Notes under the pieces: model-generated
What the model saw: only the letters and a program-made list of their open reading frames with translations
Database searches by the model: none
What the model was told of the DNA's origin: nothing
Origin: Arsenicibacter sp965247375
Lineage (GTDB): Bacteria; Bacteroidota; Bacteroidia; Cytophagales; Spirosomataceae
NCBI GenBank assembly: GCA_965247375.1
Contig: CBDFHU010000082.1
Location: 61,979 to 125,978, forward strand
DNA: 64,000 nucleotides
Direction: 5' to 3'
Part shown: positions 8,901 to 18,148 of the stretch, one piece after another
Layout of the letters: every line of letters begins with the position of its first letter
How positions within the stretch are numbered: position 1 is the stretch's first letter
Translations under genes and position numbers: made by a program

Positions 8901-11900
8901 GTCTGACCAATCCGGCTTCGTCAACGGGACAAAGCTACAGCGTAGTTGTGTACAACGGTCCGTGCTGCTATACGGTGCTGACCACAGTGCTGCCACAACA
9001 AGTATGTGTGTGTTCATTGTCGGCCACGGTAACGCCAACGGTCTGCAACTCACTGAACAATCAGTACAGCATTTCGGGTACGATCAGCCTGACCAATACG
9101 CCGGGCGGCACCGCTGTGATTACAGATGGTATCCAATCGGCCACGGTCGCCATCGGTGCGTCAGTAACGTCTGCTACCTACTCGTTATCGGGGCTGCAAT
9201 CAGGAACAGGGTCACATACGGTCGTGGTGACGCTGGTTGGCTGTAGCTCAGCTGTGACGCTTTATGACGCACCACAGAGCTGTACAATAGCTCCGTCACT
9301 GGTATTAACCTCAGCGACGATCTGCTACGGTAGCAGCGCAACGCTGACCGCTTCCAGCTGTATTGGCACCGTAACGTGGTCGAACAGTACAACGGGCACG
9401 ACACTGGAAACGCCGAATCTGACGCAGACAACAAACTATACAGCGACCTGTACGACTGAGGCTGGCGCAACAACGTCGGCAGTGGGCACAGTGACGGTAA
9501 TGCCGCAGCCGGTGCTAAGCCTGCAAGCCAGTTCGACGAACGTAACGGTCAATACACCGGTAAGTCTTTCGGCGGTTGGCTGTACGGGCACAGTGACCTG
9601 GTCAACGGGTGGCAGTGGCTCAACCATCAGTGTAACACCATCGCAGTCATCGCAGATGTATTCGGCCACGTGTACAACGGGTCCGGGCTGCCTGACAACG
9701 GCCTCGATTACGATCAATACCCAGCCGGCAGCCTCACTGGTAGTCCTCTCGGCAACGGTGTGCTACGGCAGTTCGGCAACGCTGACTGCTTCGGGCTGTA
9801 ACAACGGCACGGTAACCTGGTCCAACAGTACCACGGGCACCAGCCTGATTACGCCGAACCTGACACAAGACACGAACTATACGGCGACCTGTACCACCTC
9901 GACGGGCTCGGTGACCACGGCAGTGGGCACAGTGACGGTAATGCCGCAGCCGGTGCTAAGCCTGCAAGCCAGTTCGACCAACGTAACGGTGGGAACACCG
10001 GTAAGTATCTCGGCGGTTGGCTGTACGGGCACAGTGACCTGGTCAACGGGGGACAGTGGCTCAACCATCAGTGTAACACCATCGCAGTCAACGCAGACGT
10101 ATTCGGCCACGTGTACAACGAGCCCGGGCTGTCTGACAACGGCCTCGATTACGATCAATACCCAGCCGGCGGCTTCACTGGTAGTCCTCTCGGCGACGGT
10201 GTGCTACGGCAGTTCGGCAACGCTGACTGCTTCGGGCTGTAACAACGGCACGGTAACCTGGTCCAACAGTACCACGGGCACCAGCCTGATTACGCCGAAC
10301 CTGACACAAGACACGAATTACACGGCGACCTGTACCACCTCGACGGGATCAACAACGTCGGTAGTGGGAACGGCGACGGTAGCATTGCCGTCCAGCCTGA
10401 CCATCAGCCGTAGTTCGGCCGCCAGCTCAACGGCGATTACTATTTCGGTGCGTGGCTGTACCAGTGGAGACTTAGCATGGTCAACCGGTGTCGCCGATGC
10501 GGGTAAAACCAGCATTGTTGTACCGGCCGCCGTCAGCAGCCAGTACAGTGTTACCTGCACAACCGGTTTCGGTTGTCGCTCAACCGCGCAGGTGTCAGTC
10601 GGTAGCGGCAATACAAACGACTTTATTGTGGCCGATGCCATGATCTGTCAGGGACAGAGTGTTACGCTCACCGCCATTGGCTGTGCCGGCACGCTGAGCT
10701 GGCTTGGTACTGGTGTCAATGGTCAGACGACGGAAAGTGTGGTGGTAACACCCGCGCAGACACAAGGTTATACCGCTATCTGTACGAACGGTACAAACAG
10801 CGTGGAAGTTGCTGCTCAGGTAACAGTGATGGACCTGCCGACGGTAACACTGACCACCGGAAGCCTGACCGTACTCAGCGGCAGTGTGGTAAGTCTGACG
10901 GCTTCGGGCTGTACAAACGGCCAGCTGCAATGGAGCATTGCCGGAGCCAGTGGCAGCGTAGTTTCTGCCACCGCCAGCCAGGGTACGAATGTGTATTCGG
11001 TGAGTTGTATGGTTACGCCAACTTGTAGTGATGTGAAGAGCGTAACGGTGACAGCGCTGTCCGGCTCGCCGATCCTTAATCTGGATAAGACCGTCAGTGC
11101 CTCACGGCTCAGAAAGGTGATGTGATTTCATATACCGTAACGGTGAGCAACACGGGTAACGCGGCAGGCTACAGCATCTTAGTAAACGATGCACTGTCAT
11201 CGGGGCTTACGATTCTGCCGGCATCTGTTAGTACCAACACCGGTACTTACTCCGTCTTCTCGAATCAGTGGAGTGTCGGGCAGCTCGACGCGGGTGCCGT
11301 GGCAACCCTGACCTATTCGGTAAGTATCTCGGCAGACGGCGTGCTTTACAATACGGCTACGATTCCGGGCGATACGGCTAAGGTCTGTACGACCGTACCG
11401 ATTAAAGTCTGTAAAGATTCGGGTTATCAGATCCGGCTCAACGCACCGGCGGGCTACACAGCATACCAATGGTACTATAAACCGGCAGGGAAGCACTGCC
11501 GAGACGAAAGTATATGATGGTCCTGTGGCCAGTTATACGGCAACGCAGGCCGGTGAATACCGCGTAGTCGTAAACGCACAGGCGTCTTGTCCGGACCAGT
11601 CATGCTGCCCGATTATCATCGAAGAACAGGAAGTAACCTCGTTTACGGTAGTACCAACGGCGCCGACGTGCGTGGCGGCACAGGCGAATACCGACGGCCA
11701 GCTGCGGGTAACGGGGCTTGGCACGAATCCGGGTACTTATCAGTATGCTGTCTCGGAAGGCACGAGCTTTACCGGTACCAACCCGACACTCTTGGCGGTA
11801 CCGGCCAGCGGAATCGTAGCGACGGGGCTGGCAGGCAATAAGTCCTATACTGTGCGGGTTTATGATGCTCTGGGTTGTTACCGCGACCAGACGGTACTCT

Positions 11901-11968
11901 TACCTGACACATGCCAGTGTCCGCCGGCGGTTTGCGTACCGATTTCGGTGAAACGGGTTATCCGCTAA
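5969..11968 (+). pseudogene. Giant secreted SdrD-B/Ig-like/DUF11 repeat protein, two frameshifts
   Basis: This is one gene of about 2,000 codons read in three pieces: 5969-11125, 11122-11517 and 11525-11968. A signal peptide covers about residues 1-32. An SdrD-type Cna-B domain follows near 150-235 (GGTVWNDFNADGIKG). A long region near 250-740 resembles an uncharacterised propeller-like extracellular module. A second SdrD-B domain near 765-860 begins IGNRVWVDSNKDGVQD. Cys-rich Ig-like repeats with the pattern CYGSSATLTAS...VTWSNSTTGT follow, then a DUF11 adhesin module (SYTVTVSNTGNAAG). One A is missing after 11104, where TCACGG should be TCAACGG (SAS-TAQKGD). One extra G lies in 11488-11490, where GGGAAG should be GGAAG. 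The two cancel, so the first and third pieces share a frame. No clear T9SS sorting domain is seen. The role is probably a surface adhesin or matrix protein (inference). Confidence 0.8.
9482..10363 (+). repeat. Two tandem 441-bp coding repeats
   Basis: A 441-bp (147-codon) unit occurs twice in direct tandem, starting at about 9482 and 9922-9923. The copies are nearly identical at the DNA level. A more diverged copy precedes them from about 9300. Each unit encodes two Ig-like modules, of the types VTWSTGxSGSTISVTP and CYGSSATLTASGCNNG. The high nucleotide identity indicates recent duplication or gene conversion, and it is also a risk for mis-assembly. Confidence 0.85.
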
Positions 11969-11988
11969 ACGGTCAGCTTGTATAGAAG

Positions 11989-12021
11989 CAAAAAGCGCAG
12001 GTGATGAGCCTGCGCTTTTTG
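11989..12021. terminator. Bidirectional hairpin terminator
   Basis: A 13-bp perfect stem (CAAAAAGCGCAGG at 11989-12001, complement at 12009-12021) with A- and T-runs at its ends lies between the convergent giant surface gene and the dioxygenase gene. It uses the same core GCGCAG as the terminator at 3337. Confidence 0.85.
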
Positions 12022-12044
12022 TTTGCCGTTGTATATAAGGCAGT

Positions 12045-13070
12045 TTACAGCGTTTCGCCGCCCTTGAAAATATCTTCGTGATCTTTCAGAAACGGATGGG
12101 CAAATACATCACCTCCGTTGTAGGTATGCCGTACCGGTTCTTCGTCCGGTTTCTGGCGGTGATGCCGGTAAGCGTTCTGTGAGGAATAATGACAGACAAA
12201 TGACTTACGGGTCAGTTCGGGATTATTAATCGCATCCCCGCCGTGTGCCAGCGCCGCATGCCAGAGTAATACATCGCCTTTTTTGATGAGAAGCGTTTTC
12301 CGTTGCTGTCCGTGTGCGGCACAATTTGCTTCAATAAACCGGGCAAAGTCGTTCGGGTCATGGGTTGACTGGCCGTTAAAGAAGATGCCGTTTCCGAAAT
12401 TGAATTTCTGGTTGGTATGCGACCCCGGATAGTAAAAAAGCGGTCCCGAATCAATATGAATGTCTTCCATCGCAATCCAGGCAGCTGCCAGATGGCTCGG
12501 GTTTTCCGAAACCACATAGGCAAAATCCTGATGCGTTGCCTGCTGGCTGCCATATTTAAAAAACAGGCTTTGCATGGCGATAACACGATCACCGAAAACG
12601 GCTTCCAGAAACGATGCAATGCTTTTGTGAAGCATAATTTTCTTGGCCGCAACCGAGCTGTTGTGGAAGTCGATAACTTTTATGTACTGGCCGTTAATTA
12701 CCGGCTGAGGCAGGTCTTTCGCCAGCTGTACGGCACGTCCTGAATACTCCGGTAAGTCAACCTGAATCTTGATGCCGTATTTGTCATTATTGGTAAAGAC
12801 TTCGTCAACCTCGCTCCAGAGCATGTCCAGCCAGCTTTCCGGAATGGCTTTTTCAAGAATAACATAGCCGTTTTTTTGCCAGAATTCCAGCTTCTCCCGT
12901 AAGTCGTACGGGAAATCATCCGTGCGGTTATACTGCTTCAGAAAGGCATCTATATCGGCATCCTTTTTGTCAATCCAGGGCAGGGTGCGGTAATCAAAGT
13001 CAGTAATTGGCTTAGGCTCAGGGCGAAGAACGCTCTTGATTGCCGTTTTCAGAGTAGCTGTCAGACTCAT
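12045..13070 (-). CDS. PhyH-type Fe(II)/2-oxoglutarate dioxygenase
   Basis: This 341-residue cytoplasmic protein belongs to the phytanoyl-CoA dioxygenase superfamily, non-haem iron oxygenases that hydroxylate small molecules or lipids using 2-oxoglutarate. The iron facial triad is visible as H180-Q-D182 (ATHQDFAYV) and a distal histidine in LLWHAALAHGGDAI (H271 or H276). R288 is a good candidate for binding the 2-oxoglutarate carboxylate. YYPGSHTNQ near 214-222 is also typical. The substrate cannot be told from sequence. It is monocistronic and faces the giant surface gene. Confidence 0.85.
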   Translation of the reverse strand: MSLTATLKTAIKSVLRPEPKPITDFDYRTLPWIDKKDADIDAFLKQYNRTDDFPYDLREKLEFWQKNGYVILEKAIPESWLDMLWSEVDEVFTNNDKYGIKIQVDLPEYSGRAVQLAKDLPQPVINGQYIKVIDFHNSSVAAKKIMLHKSIASFLEAVFGDRVIAMQSLFFKYGSQQATHQDFAYVVSENPSHLAAAWIAMEDIHIDSGPLFYYPGSHTNQKFNFGNGIFFNGQSTHDPNDFARFIEANCAAHGQQRKTLLIKKGDVLLWHAALAHGGDAINNPELTRKSFVCHYSSQNAYRHHRQKPDEEPVRHTYNGGDVFAHPFLKDHEDIFKGGETL

Positions 13071-13181
13071 CTTCTCAATTTCTAAAGGTTATTGCCCCAA
13101 ATTATCAAAAAGATGAAAAGCAGTATATGCGAAACAGATCGACCAGGTCGTTTATCTAGCCAACGGTTTATATACCGCCCC

Positions 13182-14549
13182 TTATTCTTCTCTGGCACTT
13201 ACGGATTCCGGCTTTTCCTGTTCAGCGTGGCGCGTAATCTGTACCTCACCGATACGTTTGTGATCTGCCGACAAGACGTGAAACGTAAGTCCCTGTGTAC
13301 GGATTTCTTCACCTGCATCGGGCAGATGATTGAACAGGGCCAGCAATAAACCACCCAGTGATTCACTGCCTTCGCGGATGTCGTCAAAAAGGGAGATGTC
13401 AATGTCAAGCACCCGGCAGACATCCGGCAATCCGGTTTTCCCTTCAAAAATAAACGTGTTATCGTCGACTTGCCGGAACGTTGCCAGTTCTTCGTCGTCA
13501 AACTCGTCGTTGATGTCGCCCAGAATTTCCTCGATGATGTCTTCCAGGGTCACCAGACCACGGGTACCGCCGTATTCGTCAACCACAATGGCCAGATGGA
13601 TGCGTTTTTTCTGAAAATCCTGAAGCAGATCGTCTACTTTCTTCTGTTCGGGAATAAAAAAGGCCGGGCGGATGAGGGGTTGCCAGGCAAAATCGTCGCC
13701 GGCGTTCAGGTGTGGAAGCAGGTCTTTGATGTAGAGTATACCTTCAACCTGATCAATGCTTTCTTTGAAAACGGGGATGCGGGAATACCCCGACAGGTTA
13801 ATCCGTTCCATCAGTTCCGTAAAGGACGACTCCATATCGACCGCCGAAATATCAACCCGGGAACGCATGACCTGCCGTGCGGTCAGGTTACTGAAATTAA
13901 CAATGCCTTTAATGATTTCGCGCTCCTCGGCTGTGGAGTCGCTGCCGGCCAGATCAACGGCCTGATTCAGTTCTTCGACCGAGACGCGGTAACCGCGACG
14001 CTGGATGCGTTTATCAATCTGGTTACTCAGGTTCACCAGCATGATCGAAAATGGTTTGAAGAGAAAGAGGGCCAGCTGTGCAAGCGGAGCCGTCCGGCGG
14101 GCTACGGTAATGTTGTTCTGGCTGGCATAGAGTTTCGGGATAATCTCACCGAACAGGACAATCGCCAGGGTAGTCAGCAGGGTGCCGCTGATAAGCCACC
14201 AGGCTGATGCTTTCAGGTGCTGGGCAGTATTCCAGGTAAGATAGGTAACGATGACGACAATTGCGATATTGAAGACATTGTTGAGAATGACCAGCGAAGC
14301 CAGCAGTCGTCTCGGTCGTTCAAGTAGTGAGGCAATCCGTTTGTCAGCGGGATCTGCACTTTCCCGGCAGTTGATACGGTGTTCAGGCGTGAGGGTAAAA
14401 AAGGCAGCTTCGGTGGCTGAGGCTAAACTGGCCAGCACCAAAAGCAGTAGCAGCAGGGCCGCAAACGGGCCATAATCATTTATATAGGTGCTCCAGCCGG
14501 CGTCAGCCGCTGGCAACACCTGTCGTATCGACGGGTCTCCCGGATCCAT
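13182..14549 (-). CDS. gldE: Gliding motility-associated protein GldE (CorC/HlyC type)
   Basis: This 455-residue inner-membrane protein has the CNNM/CorC layout. A DUF21 transmembrane domain of about four segments spans residues 28-195. A CBS pair lies near 215-335 (RSRVDISAVDM, YGGTRGLVTLEDIIEEILGDI), and a CorC/HlyC C-terminal domain near 350-440. In Flavobacterium johnsoniae, gldE lies beside ssb and mutY and supports gliding and type IX secretion. The same mutY-ssb-gldE order is present here, which supports GldE over a generic magnesium or cobalt efflux protein. The usual partner gldD does not follow; the next gene is an unrelated dioxygenase. Confidence 0.85.
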   Translation of the reverse strand: MDPGDPSIRQVLPAADAGWSTYINDYGPFAALLLLLLVLASLASATEAAFFTLTPEHRINCRESADPADKRIASLLERPRRLLASLVILNNVFNIAIVVIVTYLTWNTAQHLKASAWWLISGTLLTTLAIVLFGEIIPKLYASQNNITVARRTAPLAQLALFLFKPFSIMLVNLSNQIDKRIQRRGYRVSVEELNQAVDLAGSDSTAEEREIIKGIVNFSNLTARQVMRSRVDISAVDMESSFTELMERINLSGYSRIPVFKESIDQVEGILYIKDLLPHLNAGDDFAWQPLIRPAFFIPEQKKVDDLLQDFQKKRIHLAIVVDEYGGTRGLVTLEDIIEEILGDINDEFDDEELATFRQVDDNTFIFEGKTGLPDVCRVLDIDISLFDDIREGSESLGGLLLALFNHLPDAGEEIRTQGLTFHVLSADHKRIGEVQITRHAEQEKPESVSAREE

Positions 14550-14652
14550 TCAGGTTGTATTTGGTTCACACTATGTTCGGGTCGCCCCGGTACAGACCGG
14601 CTGACAGGATATCCGAAAGGATCAGCCGATCTGTATGGGGGCAGGTACTGGT

Positions 14653-15171
14653 TTAGAAGGGGAGATCATCGTCTCCTCCGTTGCTCTCAAACGGTACGGG
14701 TTCCGGCTGCCTTCTGGGGGCTGGTGCCGGAGCCGGTGATGGTGCCGGAGCAGGGCGGTTCGCCGGTGCTGCCGGCTGGCTCTGGCTGGCTGCCGCAGGT
14801 TGCGCCGAATACGCAGGTCCTGGCTGATCGCCGCCTTCGGTTGGGTTCCGGAGCAGGGTCATGCCCGTTCCCCGTACCCGTACACCAGTACGCTGCACGC
14901 CATCCTTGTCCTGCCAGGTTTCGCTGCGCAGTTTACCTTCGATATATACCTGGTGGCCTTTCCGCAGGTACTGTTCGGCGATTTTCGCCAGATTATCCCA
15001 CAACTCAACACGGTGCCATTCGGTTTGCTCCACGCGCTCCCCGTTACGGTTGGTATACGCTTCCGTGGTTGCGATGTTGAAACGGGCAACCGTTGAGCCT
15101 CCGTCAAGATAGCGGATCTCCGGATCACTTCCCAGGTTACCGATTAAAATTACTTTGTTAACACCAGCCAT
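14653..15171 (-). CDS. ssb: Single-stranded DNA-binding protein
   Basis: A 172-residue SSB. The OB-fold occupies about residues 1-108 (MAGVNKVILIGNLGSDPE, TEWHRVELWDNLA, GHQVYIEGKLR). It is followed by a Pro/Ala/Gln-rich disordered linker and the acidic partner-binding tip DDDLPF at the very C-terminus. It coats single-stranded DNA in replication, repair and recombination, and binds repair proteins through the tip. It lies between mutY and gldE, about 75 bp from mutY, and is probably co-transcribed with them. Confidence 0.97.
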   Translation of the reverse strand: MAGVNKVILIGNLGSDPEIRYLDGGSTVARFNIATTEAYTNRNGERVEQTEWHRVELWDNLAKIAEQYLRKGHQVYIEGKLRSETWQDKDGVQRTGVRVRGTGMTLLRNPTEGGDQPGPAYSAQPAAASQSQPAAPANRPAPAPSPAPAPAPRRQPEPVPFESNGGDDDLPF

Positions 15172-15246
15172 ATCTGTTGTTCTTGTTGTTAATATATGAA
15201 AAAACTGTGTGGCACAGAGAGATTAAAGATACGCCGGAAAAACGAC

Positions 15247-16363
15247 TTATCCAAGCTGATTCTGAAGATAATTCGTGATCAGAACCGGTTTCGGAACCTG
15301 TTCGGCACCGGCCGCTGTAAGCCACGAAAAACCATCAGGAAGCGTATCAGAACCGGCATACGGTACCATCACCTGATAAAATATTCCTTTGATACGCTGA
15401 TGCGACAAAAGTTGTACCAGCTTTACCGGACCGGCCTTCGGGGCAGAAACCGGCAGCATTAATGACAAATTTTCAGGTAAACTGAGCTCCTGCCAGCTTT
15501 CTTTGGGCTCATCGGTTTCAATCAGGTAAAAATCGTACAGATTCTGCCAGACATCACGGCCGGTGCGTTCCCGCATCGCCAGTTGCAGGCCGTGTTCAGG
15601 ATGCTGCCGTGTCAGTACGATATAGTTAAAATAACGTTCGCGAACGGGCGTTTTTTTTGCTCTTGACGGGTAGCAGATGCTGTCGTCCGGTCTGGAACGC
15701 CACACAGTGTGCGTGGACCGGACAGAGCAGACAATCGGGCGCAACGGGTGTACACTGGATGGCTCCGAACTCCATAATGGCCTGATTATAGGTAGCCGGG
15801 TCCTGAGCCGCCCCGATCAGCGTTTGCGCCAGGGTAGCAAAGGTTTTCTTTGCACCAGTCGTTGTAATGTCTTCGCTGATTCCGAACACCCGCGCCAGCA
15901 CCCGGTATACATTGCCGTCAACGACAGCTACCCGTTCGCCGAAGGCAAACGACGCAATGGCAGCAGCGGTGTAGGCTCCGATGCCTTTGAGACGGAGCAG
16001 TTCCTGATAGGTATCGGGGAACTTACCGGCCCGTTCGCTCACAATCTGCCGGGCGGTCTGGTGCATATTGCGGGCACGGGAGTAATACCCCAGACCCTGC
16101 CAGAGCCGTAAAATATCCCGTTCATCGGCATCGGCCATTGCCTGCACGTGCGGATAGGCATTCAGAAAACGTTCGTAGTACGGAAGCCCCTGAACAACAC
16201 GGGTTTGTTGCAGAATTACCTCCGAAAGCCAGATCGCATACGGGTCACGGGTATGTCGCCAGGGAAGATTTCGCTTATGCCGTTCGTACCATGCCTCCAG
16301 GACAGGCGCAAAAGTGTCTTGAACGGTTACCTCTTTGGGTTTATTGTCTGATTGCCAATCCAA
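15247..16363 (-). pseudogene. mutY: Adenine DNA glycosylase MutY, one frameshift
   Basis: MutY removes adenine mispaired with 8-oxoguanine or guanine. The N-terminal frame (down to about 15626) carries the catalytic domain: E48 in SEVILQQTRV, a helix-hairpin-helix near LKGIGAYTAAAI (125-136), D149 in VVDGNVYRVL, and the Fe-S cysteines C204, C211, C214 and C220 with C-x6-C-x2-C-x5-C spacing. The C-terminal NUDIX-like 8-oxoG recognition domain continues in another frame from about 15650 to 15247 (RERYFNYIVLTRQ). The switch falls in a run of eight T at 15651-15658. Seven would give KSKKTPVRERYFNY and a full protein of about 370 residues, the family length. This may be sequencing error or a real homopolymer mutation. 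It is the first gene of mutY-ssb-gldE. Confidence 0.85.
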
Positions 16364-16434
16364 AATAAAATAAAAAATGTGATTTAAGACGGAAAAACAC
16401 GAAAGCCTTACTTTTAATTTCTAATGGAAAGCCA

Positions 16435-16442
16435 TACCTTTG
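16435..16442 (+). promoter_or_regulatory. Bacteroidota -7 promoter box for HU gene
   Basis: TACCTTTG is a perfect TAnnTTTG lying about 60 bp before the HU start codon. It sits in the divergent gap shared with mutY. Confidence 0.5.
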
Positions 16443-16504
16443 TACTCCCATTTTTGACACCTGATTTTTCAACAACTCAGTAAACGTTAAAGTTTTAGAA
16501 AGTC

Positions 16505-16807
16505 GTGACGAAAGCAGACGTAATCGCAGAAATTGCCGAAAAAACCGGAATTGACAAAGCTGAAGTAGCTCATACTTTAGAGTCGTTTTTTACGGTAGTA
16601 AAAGAGTCGCTGGCCAAAGAGGAGCCGATTTATGTGAGAGGGTTTGGCAGCTTCATTAATAAGAAGAGAGCTAAGAAAGTAGCCCGGAATATCTCAAAAA
16701 ATACGGCTATGGTTATCGACGAGCACTTTATCCCGAGCTTCAAGCCGGCTAAGGTTTTCGTAGAGCAAGTGAAATCAAGTGTAAAATCAGGCGTAGCTGC
16801 TGAATAG
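16505..16807 (+). CDS. HU-family DNA-binding protein
   Basis: A 100-residue HU/IHF-type nucleoid protein. It has the dimerising helices at about residues 1-40 (TKADVIAEIAEKTGI), the GFGSFINKKRAKKVARN segment at about 46-62 and the beta arm that bends DNA. The start is a GTG at 16505; the ORF in this frame opens there and MTKADVI is the normal family N-terminus. It lies about 85 bp before the TPR gene and may share its transcript. It compacts DNA and assists architectural steps in replication and transcription. Confidence 0.92.
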   Translation: MTKADVIAEIAEKTGIDKAEVAHTLESFFTVVKESLAKEEPIYVRGFGSFINKKRAKKVARNISKNTAMVIDEHFIPSFKPAKVFVEQVKSSVKSGVAAE

Positions 16808-16893
16808 GCACCGCCGCGTTTTACGCAGAACCTGGTTCTCTGATCGGGAACTGCTGACGGGGCTGAAGGCGTTTGTGAATTAAATAGTGATCA

Positions 16894-17739
16894 ATGAACA
16901 AATCCATTCTTCTTGTTGTCGTAGTAGCTTCAGCACTCACGGTTGGGTTATACAGCCTGCCGAAAGTGGCTGTCCGTAATGAAGACAAAAAGCTGGGTGG
17001 CCGTGTGACGGATCAGGTTTCATCACAGACGCCCTCAGACTTTAAGGCTTCGGGAATGCCTTCCACTGCCCATAACGCGCCCCTTGCTCCTGAGCAGAAA
17101 AAGCGTGTTGATGAGCTGAAACAAAAACTGGCTACTGCCGGTGCAGATCAGAAAGAAGCCGTAACCGGTCAGCTGATGGCTGCCTTTAAAGAGGCCAGCC
17201 GGTACGACAGCGCTGCGTATTATGCCGGTAAACTGGCAGAAAACACGCCGAACGAACGTACAAATCTGCTGGCAGGCGATGCTTATTTTGAGGCATTCGG
17301 CTTTGCCGTTGATGATCAGAAGTCTGCATATCTGGGTGAACAGACACGTGCGTTCTACAAGAAGGCACTTGACAATAATCCGAATCTGCTGACAGCCAAG
17401 GCTAACATGGCCATGACCTATGTCAGTACGCAAACACCGATGCAGGGCATTATGCTCTTGCGTGAAGTGTTACAGCAGGATCCAACAAACGAGCTGGCCC
17501 TGTTTAACCTGGGTCTGTTGTCAATGAAGTCGGGGCAGTATCAGCGCGCAATTGATCGCTTCCGGCAGATTCTGACCCACAACCCGGCGAGCCGGAAAGC
17601 TCAGTTTTATTTGGGTATCAGCCTGGCAGAGGCAGGGCAGAAAGACGAAGCCCGCAAGGTCCTTGCGCAGGTAAAGACCCGGGAAAAAGATCCGCAGGTT
17701 CTGGCCGCTGTTCGTGAATACGAAGAGCGCCTGAAATGA
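16894..17739 (+). CDS. TPR-repeat protein with N-terminal membrane anchor
   Basis: A 281-residue protein with a single hydrophobic segment at about residues 4-25 (signal anchor or signal peptide) and a short linker. At least four tetratricopeptide repeats follow from about residue 75 to the end (RYDSAAYYAGKLAENTPNE, FYKKALDNNPNLLTAKANMA, LAEAGQKDEARKVL). Such proteins act as scaffolds in envelope complexes. The partner is not known from sequence. It follows the HU gene. Downstream is a short hairpin at 17868-17887 (GGCTAATC/GATTAGCC). Confidence 0.85.
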   Translation: MNKSILLVVVVASALTVGLYSLPKVAVRNEDKKLGGRVTDQVSSQTPSDFKASGMPSTAHNAPLAPEQKKRVDELKQKLATAGADQKEAVTGQLMAAFKEASRYDSAAYYAGKLAENTPNERTNLLAGDAYFEAFGFAVDDQKSAYLGEQTRAFYKKALDNNPNLLTAKANMAMTYVSTQTPMQGIMLLREVLQQDPTNELALFNLGLLSMKSGQYQRAIDRFRQILTHNPASRKAQFYLGISLAEAGQKDEARKVLAQVKTREKDPQVLAAVREYEERLK

Positions 17740-17921
17740 AACAGTGCGCCGTAAGCGTAAATGAATAATGAGTAATGTATAATGAACAATAGGCGCTATG
17801 CGCCGGATTATACAGATTACATTGATCAGTATGTGTTTACATTTCGTCGGGCTGCTGAACGATAACGGGCTAATCGGGTGATTAGCCGACAATTTGTTAC
17901 ATATTTAACCTTAAGACACGT

Positions 17922-18011
17922 ATGCCTTGCGGTAAAAAAAGAAAGCGTCATAAGATCGCTACCCACAAGCGGAAGAAGCGGCTTCGGAAGAATCGGCATA
18001 AGAAAAAATAA
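17922..18011 (+). CDS. 29-residue highly basic conserved small protein
   Basis: A small ORF opens with MPCGKKRKRHK and ends with RKNRHKKK. About 20 of its 29 residues are Lys, Arg or His and there are no acidic residues. I recall similar tiny proteins in many Bacteroidota genomes beside the RNase G gene, as here. The composition fits an RNA-binding or ribosomal role. A Bacteroidota-specific small ribosomal protein is one possibility, which I cannot confirm. It is followed by a structured spacer and a terminator-like hairpin before the RNase gene. Confidence 0.75.
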   Translation: MPCGKKRKRHKIATHKRKKRLRKNRHKKK

Positions 18012-18016
18012 TTAGC

Positions 18017-18115
18017 GGTAGCAGTGACAGGAGCAGGTTGAGACGGCTCACTGCAACGGCAAACTGCTACCCATTTAAGAAGCCCCGTATTCAACGCGGC
18101 TTCTTCTTTTTTATT
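18017..18115 (+). terminator. Structured spacer with terminator hairpin upstream of RNase G gene
   Basis: GGTAGCAGT at 18017-18025 pairs with ACTGCTACC at 18063-18071, enclosing a smaller TGAGACGGCTCA fold. Immediately after, AAGAAGCCCCG at 18077-18087 pairs with 18095-18105 and is followed by CTTTTTTATT, an intrinsic-terminator layout. It lies between the basic mini-gene and RNase G, so it could end the short transcript or attenuate read-through into the RNase gene. Confidence 0.6.
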
Positions 18116-18148
18116 AAGACATGCCATCCTTAATCGCGTCTTCAACTT

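Noticed and set aside
9300..10363. Regular repeats that might suggest a CRISPR array or minisatellite
   Set aside because: The unit is 441 bp and strictly in frame within a long ORF encoding Ig-like modules; no short identical repeats with unique spacers.
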